From Bacteroidia bacterium (GTDB lineage: Bacteria > Bacteroidota > Bacteroidia > J057 > JADKCL01), in NCBI GenBank assembly GCA_020635905.1, contig JACJYV010000001.1:868001-932000 (forward strand): DNA of 64,000 nt, written 5' to 3'. Positions 44,527 through 54,166 of the stretch are shown here, in pieces. Under the pieces are notes generated by a model. The model was given only the letters and a program-made list of their open reading frames with translations, made no database searches and was not told where the DNA came from. The position numbers and the translations under genes were made by a program. Each line of letters starts with the position of its first letter. Positions within the stretch are counted from its first letter, which is position 1.

Positions 44527-44997
44527 TCAGAGCCGCACTGCCAGCACGGTGTAAGCTGATTCATCGTCCACCGCAAATTTCATCCAGTCAATGGAAATCT
44601 CCATGGGATAGCCCTGATCTTCGTCATAGGTGACTTTCACCTTGTCAGCATTGCCTCGTACCGCGTTATCAATTTCGTCAAAAAGGCCGTCAATGGTGGG
44701 AAAATATTCCCCGTAAACGTCAAAAACCAGGCTGGAATCTGAGGGAACAAGCAAATCCTGCCCCGTATTGATGTCAAGGATAGCTGCCACCGTGTCAGCC
44801 TGCACCACCACCGTGGCAGGGGTATAACCAGAATGGGCGCAAAAACAGGAAATATCCAGATCAAAGCTGTAATCAGAATCGTTAAGCGCATCCCACTTTT
44901 CGCGGTTGGATTCCAGTTCGTTCAACGCCCGTTGATGGCAGGAAAAAAGGGAAGTGAGGATCAACGCCGCGGCAAGGAATGTGAAGATGTTTTTCAT
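44527..44997 (-). CDS. DUF6174-like lipoprotein
   Basis: From the ATG at 44997 the protein has 156 residues: a lipoprotein signal (MKNIFTFLAAALILTSLFSC, lipobox with Cys20), then NREKWDALNDSDYSFDLDIS with CFCAHSGYTPATVVVQADTV and a TIDGLFDEIDNAV helix and DKVKVTYDEDQGYPMEISID strand. This KWxxxxxxxYxF...CFC pattern is that of DUF6174. The function is unknown. A start 13 codons upstream lacks a proper signal and was not used. Confidence 0.7.
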   Translation of the reverse strand: MKNIFTFLAAALILTSLFSCHQRALNELESNREKWDALNDSDYSFDLDISCFCAHSGYTPATVVVQADTVAAILDINTGQDLLVPSDSSLVFDVYGEYFPTIDGLFDEIDNAVRGNADKVKVTYDEDQGYPMEISIDWMKFAVDDESAYTVLAVRL

Positions 44998-45054
44998 GAA
45001 AAATCTATTGAAGAAAATCCCCTTTAAGATACCCAATTCACCTGAATGGTTGCA

Positions 45055-46293
45055 TTATTTCTCCTTTTTCACCGCCCATTTGCCCAATCTGAGCAAAAAT
45101 CGCTGGGAAACTGGCCCCAAAGTGCCGTTCTGTTTGCCATGCAGCCGAATGGAATCAAAAAACATTTTGGTATGCAAAACCGCAAATAAAGCGCATTGTC
45201 CATGACCAAATTTCCGCGCCACATGCAGTTTGCGCACACTTTTGGCACCATTGGCTTTCATTTGCTTTTTGGCCACTTTGGCATTCTGCCAGTTGACCTG
45301 CTCGTCGCCTTTGCAGTAGCACATCAGCACGGGAGCCTCTGGTTTCCAGTCAAATACGCTGTTTTCACGCAGGGATTTGCGAAAGGGAAAGTCAGGATTA
45401 TTCTGATAAGCCTCCACCACTTCAGGACGGATAATGTGGTTGGGAATTTCGGGCATAACCCGGTTCACCTCGCCCATGTGGTGGGTTCCGTCATAAAATG
45501 GAAACAGCAGGGTATCAAAGGGTTCGGCAAAGAAAACTGAAGGATCGTCGTAGTAATGGTAAGCCTCATTATAGGAAAATATCAAAAAAGGAAGGTAGCC
45601 GGGATGCGAGTAAGGCTTGAACATGACCTCGCCCTGAACCCCGGTCAGGTCGTATGGGCCCGACATGGGGGCGGAGGCCACCACGTGAAATTCATCGCTG
45701 TAACGCTCCTGGATCACCTTGTGCAGGGCCATGGCCGCATGGCCGCCCTGGGAATAACCCGTAATGTACAGATCCTTGTCTTTCAGGGAAATGCCCAGCT
45801 TTTCGTTGAGTTCGCGCACTGCACGCATCAGGTCGAGGCTGGCCAAAGCCTCCGTTTCCAGGTGAAGGTAAAGATGCATTTCCTCCCCCAAACCCAAACC
45901 CATATAATCGGGCTGCACCACGGCAAAACCGTCCGTAGCAAAGCCCACACAGATGGCTTCTTCGCCGCCCATGTCTTTGTCGCGGCCCTTTTTCATGCGG
46001 GTTCCGTGATGGTAGGCCATCATGGAAATTTCCCCCTGATAATCCTGGGGAACGTAGTAAAGCCCCGTGGCCTTGATGGTGCGGCCGTCCACGTAGGTGG
46101 TGGAATAGGTGATGTCATAGACCTTTACTTCGCATTTTACAGGTGCGATCGACTGGGGAATTTTACGCTTTTTCCAAAGGTCTTCCAGCTTGACTTTGGT
46201 GTGACAGGCCACTTCACGGTATTCAATGAGGTGACCCGCACGAACCAGAAAGAAGGCAAAAAGGAGCACAGAGAAAAGGAAAAATCTTTTCAT
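45055..46293 (-). CDS. Secreted alpha/beta hydrolase, lipase-like
   Basis: From the ATG at 46293 the protein has 412 residues with a signal peptide (MKRFFLFSVLLFAFFLVRAG). The alpha/beta hydrolase motifs are YITGYSQGGHAAMALH (nucleophile Ser in GxSxG), VLMCYCKGDEQVNW (acid Asp) and ARKFGHGQCALF (His). The arrangement resembles secretory lipase/serine-esterase proteins. The gene is separate from its neighbours and no T9SS tail is present, so it may be periplasmic. Confidence 0.82.
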   Translation of the reverse strand: MKRFFLFSVLLFAFFLVRAGHLIEYREVACHTKVKLEDLWKKRKIPQSIAPVKCEVKVYDITYSTTYVDGRTIKATGLYYVPQDYQGEISMMAYHHGTRMKKGRDKDMGGEEAICVGFATDGFAVVQPDYMGLGLGEEMHLYLHLETEALASLDLMRAVRELNEKLGISLKDKDLYITGYSQGGHAAMALHKVIQERYSDEFHVVASAPMSGPYDLTGVQGEVMFKPYSHPGYLPFLIFSYNEAYHYYDDPSVFFAEPFDTLLFPFYDGTHHMGEVNRVMPEIPNHIIRPEVVEAYQNNPDFPFRKSLRENSVFDWKPEAPVLMCYCKGDEQVNWQNAKVAKKQMKANGAKSVRKLHVARKFGHGQCALFAVLHTKMFFDSIRLHGKQNGTLGPVSQRFLLRLGKWAVKKEK

Positions 46294-46404
46294 TGGGATA
46301 TCATGTTGCAAAATTTTCGGATCCGACCCGGCACGCAAATATAGGGATCACCCGCGGGCAATTACAACCCGTTTCTTGCAGAAAGGCAATTAATTCATCC
46401 TTTC

Positions 46405-47628
46405 TTAACCCTCCTGGGCTAATTTCTTTTGCTTGGGCAACACCACCCTGAAAGTCGTTCCCTTGCCGGGTTCAGAGTGTTTTACAAAAATGCGACCCTG
46501 GTGGTAATTCTCGACAATGCGCTTGGTGAGGGAAAGTCCCAGGCCCCAACCGCGCTTTTTCGTGGTAAATCCGGGTTTAAAAACCTGGTTGTGCATGGAT
46601 TTGGGCATGCCTTTGCCGTTGTCCTCCACGTCAATGTACACCTCCTTCAGCGAAGCTGAGGCGATCAGGCGAATGCGCCCCTTCTCGCGGTCGATCGCAT
46701 CCAGGGCATTTTTGACCAGATTTTCCAGCACCCATTGAAAAAGTGGCAGATTGACGGGCACAGTTTCAGTCTCGCGGCAGGTATTTTCCACCTCAATGGT
46801 CACCAACCGCGACTTGCGCTTGCGCATGTAGTCGGCAGATTCGTTGAGGATGCGACTGAGGGGAATGTCGGTCAATTCGGGTACAGAACCAATTTTGGAA
46901 AACCTTTCCGTGATGATCTGCAGGCGTTCCACATCCTTTCCCAGTTCGGCCACCATTTCCGCATCTTCAGGATTTTCTCCCAGCTTCAGTTTGAGCAATT
47001 CGATCCAGGCCATGAGACTGCTTACAGGAGTACCCAATTGATGGGCCGTTTCCTTCGCCAATCCCACCCAGACACGGTTTTGCTCATTTTTCTTGGCCAC
47101 AAAAAATCCTGCGAAAATAATGATGATGAAAATGGAAATCAGCACCAACTGGAGGTAGGGGAAAAGGCGCAGCCTTTTCAACAGGGTGGATTCATCGTAA
47201 TAAACGTAGTTGGTTGTGCCGTAAAACTCAATTTCAATGGGTTTATGGGCCCCGCTGCTTTTCAATTCTTCCAGATAAGCCTTCACCCGCGCAAGGCTGT
47301 CTTCAGGAGGAAGCCCGGGGGGAATGCCGAGGTTGGCCGAGCCTGTAATCGTGCCATCCTCCGTGACCAACAGCGTGGGAATCAGGTCGTTGGCCCGGGT
47401 AATTTTATTGAACACAAAGTTGGTTTCGCAATTGTCGGGAACGTCGCATTCCTCATTGACCGAGCCGATAAACTCCATGGATTCAGCGTACAATTGCACG
47501 TCCATTTCCTCCTCAACAGCCAGTCGCGATACCAGGGAATTGGAATACCAGAGCGAGCCTGCCGTGATCAGCAATGCCAATCCGTAGATAAGGACCCGAA
47601 AAAAACGCTGGTTCTGGAATGAAAACAT
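46405..47628 (-). CDS. Membrane sensor histidine kinase
   Basis: The 407-residue protein has two transmembrane segments (about 12-32 and 158-182) around a periplasmic domain of about 120 residues, then the kinase core: H-box LAKETAHQLGTPVSSLMAWI, N-box LENLVKNALDAIDREKG, G1 VEDNGKGMPKS and G2 GWGLGLSLTKRIVENYHQGR. All catalytic residues are present. No response regulator is adjacent, so it is an orphan kinase. The signal sensed is unknown; the periplasmic part contains EECDVPDNCETN, with two Cys that could form a disulfide. Confidence 0.88.
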   Translation of the reverse strand: MFSFQNQRFFRVLIYGLALLITAGSLWYSNSLVSRLAVEEEMDVQLYAESMEFIGSVNEECDVPDNCETNFVFNKITRANDLIPTLLVTEDGTITGSANLGIPPGLPPEDSLARVKAYLEELKSSGAHKPIEIEFYGTTNYVYYDESTLLKRLRLFPYLQLVLISIFIIIIFAGFFVAKKNEQNRVWVGLAKETAHQLGTPVSSLMAWIELLKLKLGENPEDAEMVAELGKDVERLQIITERFSKIGSVPELTDIPLSRILNESADYMRKRKSRLVTIEVENTCRETETVPVNLPLFQWVLENLVKNALDAIDREKGRIRLIASASLKEVYIDVEDNGKGMPKSMHNQVFKPGFTTKKRGWGLGLSLTKRIVENYHQGRIFVKHSEPGKGTTFRVVLPKQKKLAQEG

Positions 47629-47854
47629 GAACGATCGAACTCTGATTCTGAGGCTTTACCCCCTACTTAACGGCAATATAGATGATAAATTAAAATGCAG
47701 GCTAAAATTGGCAAAAATCAACAAACAAAGGGGCCTGGAGCGGGTTAATTTGTGCAAGCTGAAAGACAGTGATCCAAAAAGGTGACTTATGTCATTAAAA
47801 CTTAAAATTTTTGACCTACTTTTGCCCGAAATTCATTTAGAAACCAATTCATAA

Positions 47855-50233
47855 ATGAGATCCTTCATCATCGTTTTTGCACTTCTGCTGAGTTTTTCCC
47901 TGGCTTTTTCCCAGACAGGATTAATCACGGGTCAGGTTTTCGATGCCTATACCAATCAGCCGCTTCCTTTTGTAAAAATCACCGTGGATGGCACCGAATT
48001 TGGTGCTTTGAGCGATTCTGCGGGCAATTTTTCCATTGAGATCAAACCCGGATTTTATAACGTAACTGCCAATCTGGAAGGTTATAAACCCCTGACCGAT
48101 TTTGAAGTTCAGGTCACCCGCATCCGTCCGGGAGTGATCGCTTTCAGTCTGGAAATGGCTGAAGTTCAGCTGGGTGATGTGGAAATTAAGGCGGATCCAT
48201 TTAGTAAAACAGAAGAAAGTCCGGTCTCGATCCGTTCGCTCGGGCGGAATGAAATTCAAAGGAATCCGGGCGGAAACCGCGATATTTCACGGGTTTTGCA
48301 AACCCTGCCCGGGGTTGGCACAGGCTCCACTTTCCGTAACGATATGTCTGTAAGAGGTGGAAATCCCAGTGAAAACCGCTTTTATCTGGACGGAATTGAG
48401 GTTCCCCATATCAGCCACTTCGTCACCCTGGGTTCGTCGGGCGGTGCAGTCGGGATGGTAAATGTGGATGCCATCCAGTCAGCTGACCTGTACAGTGGGG
48501 CATTTCCGGCCAACCGCTATAATGCGCTGAGCTCCGTGGTGGAAATCAAACAAAGGCGCGGCCGTGCCGACCGCCTTGGCTTTACGGGAACCGTGGGTTC
48601 CAGCGATATTGGCATGACCCTGGAGGGTCCCATTGGCAAAAAGACCACTTTCATGGTCTCAGGACGCCACTCCTACCTGCAATTCCTCTTCAAAGGCATT
48701 GGCTTACCCTACCTCCCCACCTACGACGATTACCAGTTCAAAGTGGATACAAAGATCGACTCCCGCAATGAGTTGACCGTGCTGGGAATCGGGGCCTATG
48801 ATAATTTCGTGCTCAATCTGGAAGCTGATTCCACGGACGAACAGCGCTATTATCTGGACAATCTGGACATCATCAAACAGACCAATTATACGGTGGGTGC
48901 ACGTTACCGCCACTTTGCCGATAATGGCTACTGGACCTTTGTGGTAAGCCGCAACTTCCTGCGCCACAAGCAGTTCAAGTACATGAACAACGACGAGTCA
49001 GATCCGGCCAACCTGGTATTTGACTACCTTTCGCACGAATCAGAAAATAAAATGCGGGCCGAGCACCGCCTGATCAAAGGTGGATTCAAGATCAATTACG
49101 GCCTGAATTACGAATATGCCCAGTTCAGAACAAACGCCTTTCAGGTGTTCAATGACACGCTGGGAACCTATTCCACCAATGTGGCGGGCTTGGTTGGGTT
49201 GCACAAATACGGATTTTTTACCCAGGCCAGCCGCAAGTTTGTGGACGACAAAATATCTCTGTCTCTGGGGGTTCGCTTCGACGGAAATTCCTATTCCAAC
49301 CTGATGAATAACCCGCTGAAGCAGTTTTCACCCCGCTTCGCCTTCTCCTGGCAGTTTATTCCCAAACTTTACTTCAATTTCAGTTCAGGACTTTACTACC
49401 AGCTTCCCTCCTACACCCTCATGGGCTACCAGGACGGATCAGGGAATCTGGCCAATCAAGCTTATCTGAAGTACATTCGCAATGCCAACGTGATTGGCGG
49501 CTTTGAATACCAGTACAGCCCCACAGGCAAGATCATGGTGGAAGGTTCGTTCAAGGATTACAGCAATTATCCCCTGCTCACCAATAACAGCATTGCTTTT
49601 GCGAATCAGGGAATGAATTTTGGCATCGTTGGCAATGAGCCAGCTGCTTCCACGGCCCGTGGTCGCGCCTGGTCACTTGAATTTATGGCCCAGCAGCGCC
49701 TCTGGAAAGGATTTTTTGGCACCGTAGCCCTGACCCTGGTCAACAGTGAATTCACCAATGGCGATGGCAAATACACTCCTTCCCAGTGGAATAATAAGCA
49801 CATTCTGGTGGTGACCATGGGCAAAAAATTCAAAGGAAACTGGGAAATCGGGGCCAAATGGCGTCACCTGGGTGGATTTCCCTATACTCCCTTCAATCTG
49901 CAGCAATCTGCACAGATTGCAGTCTGGGACATCAACCGGGTGGGAATTTTGGATTACAGCCAGATCAATACCCTGCGTACGGCTGATTTCCATGCACTTG
50001 ACCTCAGGATCGACAAGAAGTTTTATTTCAAAAAATGGAGCCTCAATTGCTACATTGACGTGCAGAATCTGTATAATTTCTCCCAGGATTTGCCTCCGTT
50101 TTTTGACCCGGTGCGCGACTCTGAAGGAAAACCAATTCCCGATCCCCAAAACCCTGGCTCCTACCAGTACAGGGTCGTGCCCAACAACACCGGCCACGTG
50201 CAGCCCACGGTGGGCATTGTGGTTCAGATCTGA
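47855..50233 (+). CDS. TonB-dependent receptor with N-terminal carboxypeptidase-like domain
   Basis: The 792-residue protein has a signal peptide (ending AFSQ), a CarboxypepD-regulatory-like domain (22-105) with GLITGQVFDAYTNQPLPFVK, a plug with RDISRVLQTLPGVGTGSTFR and MSVRGGNPSENRFYLDGIEV, and a long beta-barrel ending in PTVGIVVQI. It belongs to the SusC-related TonB receptor class but no SusD gene follows, so a polysaccharide role is not supported. A TACTTTTG match to the Bacteroidota -7 element lies about 35 bp upstream of the start, without a clear -33 partner. Confidence 0.88.
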   Translation: MRSFIIVFALLLSFSLAFSQTGLITGQVFDAYTNQPLPFVKITVDGTEFGALSDSAGNFSIEIKPGFYNVTANLEGYKPLTDFEVQVTRIRPGVIAFSLEMAEVQLGDVEIKADPFSKTEESPVSIRSLGRNEIQRNPGGNRDISRVLQTLPGVGTGSTFRNDMSVRGGNPSENRFYLDGIEVPHISHFVTLGSSGGAVGMVNVDAIQSADLYSGAFPANRYNALSSVVEIKQRRGRADRLGFTGTVGSSDIGMTLEGPIGKKTTFMVSGRHSYLQFLFKGIGLPYLPTYDDYQFKVDTKIDSRNELTVLGIGAYDNFVLNLEADSTDEQRYYLDNLDIIKQTNYTVGARYRHFADNGYWTFVVSRNFLRHKQFKYMNNDESDPANLVFDYLSHESENKMRAEHRLIKGGFKINYGLNYEYAQFRTNAFQVFNDTLGTYSTNVAGLVGLHKYGFFTQASRKFVDDKISLSLGVRFDGNSYSNLMNNPLKQFSPRFAFSWQFIPKLYFNFSSGLYYQLPSYTLMGYQDGSGNLANQAYLKYIRNANVIGGFEYQYSPTGKIMVEGSFKDYSNYPLLTNNSIAFANQGMNFGIVGNEPAASTARGRAWSLEFMAQQRLWKGFFGTVALTLVNSEFTNGDGKYTPSQWNNKHILVVTMGKKFKGNWEIGAKWRHLGGFPYTPFNLQQSAQIAVWDINRVGILDYSQINTLRTADFHALDLRIDKKFYFKKWSLNCYIDVQNLYNFSQDLPPFFDPVRDSEGKPIPDPQNPGSYQYRVVPNNTGHVQPTVGIVVQI

Positions 50234-50324
50234 CAGCCAAAAAAGTCAGTGGATTCCTGAGCTTGGCCGTTGGCCTGAAATTTGCTAACTTAATGCAGGT
50301 TAAACATGTTCAGGCTTTTACGGA

Positions 50325-50894
50325 ATGAGAAAATTGCTTTTACTTGGGGTAATTCAATTGTTTTTTCTGGGTAATTACGCTCAACAGCCCGAAACACCCC
50401 GCGAAATCTGGTGTTTTCTGACCCACCTTGAAGTCAAAAATGCCAAAGAATTCCAGCACGGCTGCAATCTCGTTTTGAGTATATTTCCCTCGGCAACAGA
50501 GGTAAATAAACTGGACATTCACCGCAAACTGTACCTCAACAAAATGCGCGGCGTGCTCAAGCGAGGCTCCAGTTGGGTGACCCTGGCTCCCGCCCACCGT
50601 GTGGATCTGGCCGAATCTGCCCTCAAATACACCAACGATTTTATTAAATGGGAAGAGGGCATGCGCAACGGACGCCCTTCCTTTGCCCAGCGCAACGACA
50701 TCATTGGCACAGAAGAGTGCCTGGCCCGCGAGCTGAAATACAAAAGCCTGGGTGAATATTCCCGTGACGTCAATTATGTGTATGTGGATTGCATAGACTC
50801 GCCCAACAAACGCGTGGAAGAAAAATTCTGGTGCGTGCTTGAATTTCTGGTTGCCATGGTCGAATGCGACCAGGCTTATGCTACTTTTGAATAG
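50325..50894 (+). CDS. Hypothetical secreted protein
   Basis: The 189-residue protein starts with a signal peptide (MRKLLLLGVIQLFFLGNYAQ). The mature part is helical and includes NKLDIHRKLYLNKMRGVLKR, FIKWEEGMRNGRPSFAQRND and a Cys-containing end YVDCIDSPNKRVEEKFWCVL. I do not recognise the family. It follows the TonB receptor gene by 91 bp on the same strand. Confidence 0.6.
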   Translation: MRKLLLLGVIQLFFLGNYAQQPETPREIWCFLTHLEVKNAKEFQHGCNLVLSIFPSATEVNKLDIHRKLYLNKMRGVLKRGSSWVTLAPAHRVDLAESALKYTNDFIKWEEGMRNGRPSFAQRNDIIGTEECLARELKYKSLGEYSRDVNYVYVDCIDSPNKRVEEKFWCVLEFLVAMVECDQAYATFE

Positions 50895-51007
50895 GTTTTA
50901 TTGAGCTGCAAGCTACAAGCTTTGAGCCGCGTCATGAATTAACTGCCCTGAAATAGGCTGCGACGACAATCAAAACTCAATTCAACGTCCTTGCTTATGG
51001 CCTTGGG

Positions 51008-51325
51008 TCAGGTAAATTTGTTGGTTATTTCTTTCCAGGTTTTTGCCGGATTCTGGCGATTGTCGATAACGGTTATGATTTCAATATTTTCATTCAAAAT
51101 CCGATAGAAATAGGAAGTTTGTTTCGTAATCACACACTTTCGAATTCCGGGATATTCCTTCAGTTCGGCCCAGAGTTCAGGATAATTGGAGATTCTTTCA
51201 GTAGCTTGGGAAAGTTGGTAGAGGAATTTTTGTTTAGATTTTTTGCCCCATTTTCGTTCGATAGTTTCGAGAATACTCTCAAGCTTAAATTGGGCAAGAG
51301 GAGATAAGTAAACTCTGTGTGCCAT
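51008..51325 (-). CDS. parE: RelE/ParE-family toxin
   Basis: The 105-residue protein matches the ParE-like fold: YLSPLAQFKLESILETIERK at the N-terminus, a helix with QKFLYQLSQATERISNYPEL, then strands IRKCVITKQTSYFYRIL and IEIITVIDNRQNPAKTW. It overlaps the upstream antitoxin gene by 1 bp (TGATG). ParE toxins act on DNA gyrase whereas RelE-like ones cut mRNA; which applies here cannot be decided from sequence. Confidence 0.85.
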   Translation of the reverse strand: MAHRVYLSPLAQFKLESILETIERKWGKKSKQKFLYQLSQATERISNYPELWAELKEYPGIRKCVITKQTSYFYRILNENIEIITVIDNRQNPAKTWKEITNKFT

Positions 51326-51543
51326 CAGGAAACCCGCTCCAGAAAATCATCAAATGCAATTCTTTGGCCGTTATTGAGCTGTTTTAATCCAAGTTCGATT
51401 TCAAGTTTTTCATGTTCGGTTAAGGATTCATTGAAAGCGCTTGATTCTGAGGTTACCAGATCTTTAATCTTTTGAATCAGGCCTGGGCTTTCGAGACTTA
51501 ATATCAGTTTGGCCAATTCTATTTTTGCTGCCTGGATATCCAT
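51325..51543 (-). CDS. Antitoxin of the RelE/ParE pair
   Basis: From the ATG at 51543 the protein has 72 residues (MDIQAAKIELAKLILSLESP) and ends with KQLNNGQRIAFDDFLERVS. Length, position directly before the toxin and the 1-bp overlap mark it as the antitoxin. The C-terminal stretch with GQRIAFDDFLERV resembles the toxin-binding tail of small addiction-module antitoxins. Confidence 0.8.
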   Translation of the reverse strand: MDIQAAKIELAKLILSLESPGLIQKIKDLVTSESSAFNESLTEHEKLEIELGLKQLNNGQRIAFDDFLERVS

Positions 51544-51642
51544 TGTTACTCTTTTATTAAAGTTACGCATTTTTCAACTCTATGTTTAGTTAGTTTTAAA
51601 TGTCGCTTTAACCTGACTATCAAGTAAATCTGAACTTAAAAC

Positions 51643-51777
51643 TTACAACTTCTTCACTTTAGGTTCTTCTTCCCGGGGATTGACTTTTCCCAACAGATAA
51701 ACCATGAATAAAAATAACCCGCCGCCAAGGATTTTGGCCAGGGTTTTTCCAAACAAAAAAGTAATCAGAGTTTTCAT
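51643..51777 (-). CDS. Small single-span membrane protein (44 residues)
   Basis: A complete short frame reads MKTLITFLFGKTLAKILGGG, then LFLFMVYLLGKVNPREEEPK and VKKL. It has one hydrophobic segment (about 17-30) followed by a charged, Glu/Lys-rich tail, the usual layout of small Bacteroidota membrane proteins. It lies in the spacer between the toxin-antitoxin pair and groES, reading away from groES. Function unknown. Confidence 0.55.
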   Translation of the reverse strand: MKTLITFLFGKTLAKILGGGLFLFMVYLLGKVNPREEEPKVKKL

Positions 51778-52071
51778 GCTGGATCAATAAAGTTGCTGAT
51801 TGTCTGGATTCAATTTCCTCATTTTTGTGTTTAAAACAAATGATCCTACTCCTTCAGGTCTCGCTTTGGGTTCTTTGCTTACATCAACCAACAATAATCA
51901 GAAAACAAGTTCTTTGCTTCCTTCCCGTGACTCAAAATACTCACTCTGTGCCTGATAGAAAGCCTGAAACATCTGCCACGCTTCTTTCGCTCTCTGCCAA
52001 ATTAACAGAGAAAAAGTCAGCCTTTCTGCCAATTTTACAAAATCCGCAATCTTGTCACCTTCACTGCGGGT
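51778..52071. other. Spacer upstream of groES
   Basis: No gene is convincing here; a weak plus-strand frame covering most of it has no recognisable sequence. No CIRCE inverted repeat (TTAGCACTC-type) was found. Confidence 0.5.
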
Positions 52072-52088
52072 GTGGCATACTTTTCGCC
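52072..52088 (+). promoter_or_regulatory. Sigma-54-like -24/-12 motif upstream of groES
   Basis: GTGGCATACTTTTCGCC matches the YTGGCACGrNNNTTGCW pattern at TGGCA and at the -12 GC with exact GG-to-GC spacing. It ends 48 bp before the groES ATG. Confidence 0.4.
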
Positions 52089-52135
52089 ATTGCGCGAATG
52101 TTTAAAATGATTGTCAACTATAAAATAATACGTTT

Positions 52136-52411
52136 ATGAGCTTATCAATTCGTCCTTTAGCAGATCGGGTGATCATCGAACCTGCCGCAGCAGAAGAGAA
52201 AACTGCCTCAGGAATCATTATCCCCGACACTGCCAAAGAAAAGCCCCAGCGTGGCGTAGTACTGGCCGTAGGCCCCGGTAAAAAAGACGAGCCTACCTCT
52301 GTCAAAGTTGGTGAGACCGTTCTTTACGGTAAATATGCCGGAACGGAAATCGCTATCGAAGGCAAAGAAGTTCTTATCATGCGTGAATCCGATATTCTCG
52401 CCGTCCTTTAA
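52136..52411 (+). CDS. groES: Co-chaperonin GroES
   Basis: The 91-residue protein has the full GroES sequence: LSIRPLADRVIIEPAAAEEK, the mobile loop with TASGIIIPDTAKEKPQRGVV, LAVGPGK, VKVGETVLYGKYAGTEI and a final VLIMRESDILAVL. It caps the GroEL ring. groEL starts 43 bp downstream. A sigma-54-like motif lies upstream. Confidence 0.98.
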   Translation: MSLSIRPLADRVIIEPAAAEEKTASGIIIPDTAKEKPQRGVVLAVGPGKKDEPTSVKVGETVLYGKYAGTEIAIEGKEVLIMRESDILAVL

Positions 52412-52454
52412 GCTTTGAACATTATTTTGAGACATTAAAATTCGCAAGAAAAAC

Positions 52455-54110
52455 ATGGCTAAATTAATCAATTTCGACGCAGAAGCGCGTCACAAACTTA
52501 AGACCGGTGTTGACGCTCTGGCAAACGCAGTAAAGGTTACCCTGGGCCCCAAAGGCCGCAATGTGGTAATCGACAAAAAATTCGGTGCTCCCACCGTTAC
52601 CAAAGACGGGGTTACCGTTGCCCGTGAAATCGAGCTGAAAGATCCCATCGAAAACATGGGCGCCCAAATGGTGAAGGAAGTTGCTTCCAAAACCAATGAC
52701 ATTGCTGGTGATGGTACCACCACCGCTACCGTGCTGGCTCAGGCCATCGTACGTGAAGGTTTGCGCAACGTAACCGCAGGTGCCAACCCGATGGAACTCA
52801 AAAGAGGCATCGAAGAGGCCGTTAAAGTGGTGGTTGCTGAATTGAAGAAAATGTCCAAGCCTGTTTCCGGCTCCGACGAAATTGCTCAGGTTGGAACCAT
52901 TTCTGCCAATAACGACGAAGAAATTGGCAAACTGATCTCCCAGGCCATGGACAAAGTGGGCAAAGATGGTGTGATCACCGTTGAAGAAAACAAAGGTCTG
53001 GATACCACCCTCGAAGTGGTTGAAGGTATGCAATTCGACCGTGGCTACCTCTCCCCCTATTTTGTCACCAATTCCGACAAAATGATCGTGGAAATGGAGC
53101 AGCCCTTTATCCTGATCTACGACAAAAAAGTTTCCCAAATGAAAGACCTGCTGCCCGTGCTGGAGCAGGTGGTTCAGACCGGCGCTCCCCTGCTGATCAT
53201 CGCTGAAGACGTTGACGGAGAAGCGCTGGCTACCCTGGTGGTAAACAAAATCCGCGGTTCTCTCCGCATTGCTGCGGTAAAAGCTCCTGGCTTTGGCGAT
53301 CGCCGCAAAGCTATGCTGGAAGATATCGCCATCCTGACGGGTGGAACAGTTATCTCTGAAGAGCGTGGCTACAAACTGGAAAATGCTTCTCTGCAAATGC
53401 TGGGTCGTGCAGCCAAAATCACCATTGACAAAGACAATACCGTGATTGTGGATGGCGCTGGCTCTGACGAGGACATCAAACTCCGTGTAAATCAGATCAA
53501 AGCCCAGGTTGAAAACACCACTTCTGATTACGACAAGGAAAAACTTCAGGAGCGTCTGGCCAAACTGGCTGGCGGTGTGGCTGTTCTGTACATTGGCGCA
53601 GCCACTGAAGTGGAAATGAAGGAGAAGAAAGCCCGGGTTGACGACGCTCTGCATGCAACCCGCGCAGCGGTTGAAGAAGGTATCGTTCCTGGCGGTGGCG
53701 TGGCCCTGATCCGCACCCTGGATTCCATCTCCAAAGGTCGCGGTGGCATCCATGACGACCTGCTCAAAGGTGACGTAGGTGTTGGTGTATCCATCGTACG
53801 TCGTGCCCTGGAAGAACCCCTCCGTCAGATCGTATCCAATGCTGGCATGGAGCCTGGTGTGGTGGTACAGAAAGTACGCGAAGGCAAAGGCGACTTTGGT
53901 TTCAACGCCCGCACCGAGGTATATGAAAACCTGTTCAGCACGGGTATCATTGACCCCACCAAAGTAACCCGCAGTGCGCTGGAAAATGCAGCTTCCATTG
54001 CTGGTCTGCTCCTCACCACCGAGTGTGTGATCACCGACGAGCCCGAAGAAGAAAAGGCTCCTATGGGCGGTGGCGCTCCCGGAATGGGCGGCATGGGCGG
54101 AATGATGTAA
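52455..54110 (+). CDS. groEL: Chaperonin GroEL
   Basis: The 551-residue protein is a complete GroEL, with VKVTLGPKGRNVVIDKKFGA, the ATPase motif GDGTTTATVLAQAIV, EGMQFDRGYLSPYFVT, VPGGGVALIRTLDSI and the Gly-Met-rich tail MGGGAPGMGGMGGMM. It folds newly made or stressed proteins with GroES. Two-gene operon with a strong terminator 20 bp after its stop. Confidence 0.99.
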   Translation: MAKLINFDAEARHKLKTGVDALANAVKVTLGPKGRNVVIDKKFGAPTVTKDGVTVAREIELKDPIENMGAQMVKEVASKTNDIAGDGTTTATVLAQAIVREGLRNVTAGANPMELKRGIEEAVKVVVAELKKMSKPVSGSDEIAQVGTISANNDEEIGKLISQAMDKVGKDGVITVEENKGLDTTLEVVEGMQFDRGYLSPYFVTNSDKMIVEMEQPFILIYDKKVSQMKDLLPVLEQVVQTGAPLLIIAEDVDGEALATLVVNKIRGSLRIAAVKAPGFGDRRKAMLEDIAILTGGTVISEERGYKLENASLQMLGRAAKITIDKDNTVIVDGAGSDEDIKLRVNQIKAQVENTTSDYDKEKLQERLAKLAGGVAVLYIGAATEVEMKEKKARVDDALHATRAAVEEGIVPGGGVALIRTLDSISKGRGGIHDDLLKGDVGVGVSIVRRALEEPLRQIVSNAGMEPGVVVQKVREGKGDFGFNARTEVYENLFSTGIIDPTKVTRSALENAASIAGLLLTTECVITDEPEEEKAPMGGGAPGMGGMGGMM

Positions 54111-54130
54111 GACAACCCAATCCCAAAATA

Positions 54131-54166
54131 AAAACCTGCCCTGGTAACGGGGCAGGTTTTTTATTT
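54131..54166. terminator. Bidirectional intrinsic terminator between groEL and the TAC module
   Basis: AAAACCTGCCC and GGGCAGGTTTT form an 11-bp perfect stem with a short loop, followed by TTATTT on the plus strand and by a T-rich tract on the minus strand. It can serve both groEL and the convergent chaperone gene, whose stop codon it overlaps. Confidence 0.85.

Noticed and set aside
47855..50233. SusC of a polysaccharide-utilisation locus
   Set aside because: No SusD-like lipoprotein gene or glycoside hydrolases lie nearby.
51825..52139. 104-codon plus-strand frame upstream of groES
   Set aside because: Runs into the groES start, contains the promoter-like motif and has no recognisable protein sequence.
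52464..53753. 429-codon minus-strand frame opposite groEL
   Set aside because: Shadow of the highly constrained groEL codons; His/Phe-rich composition without homology.
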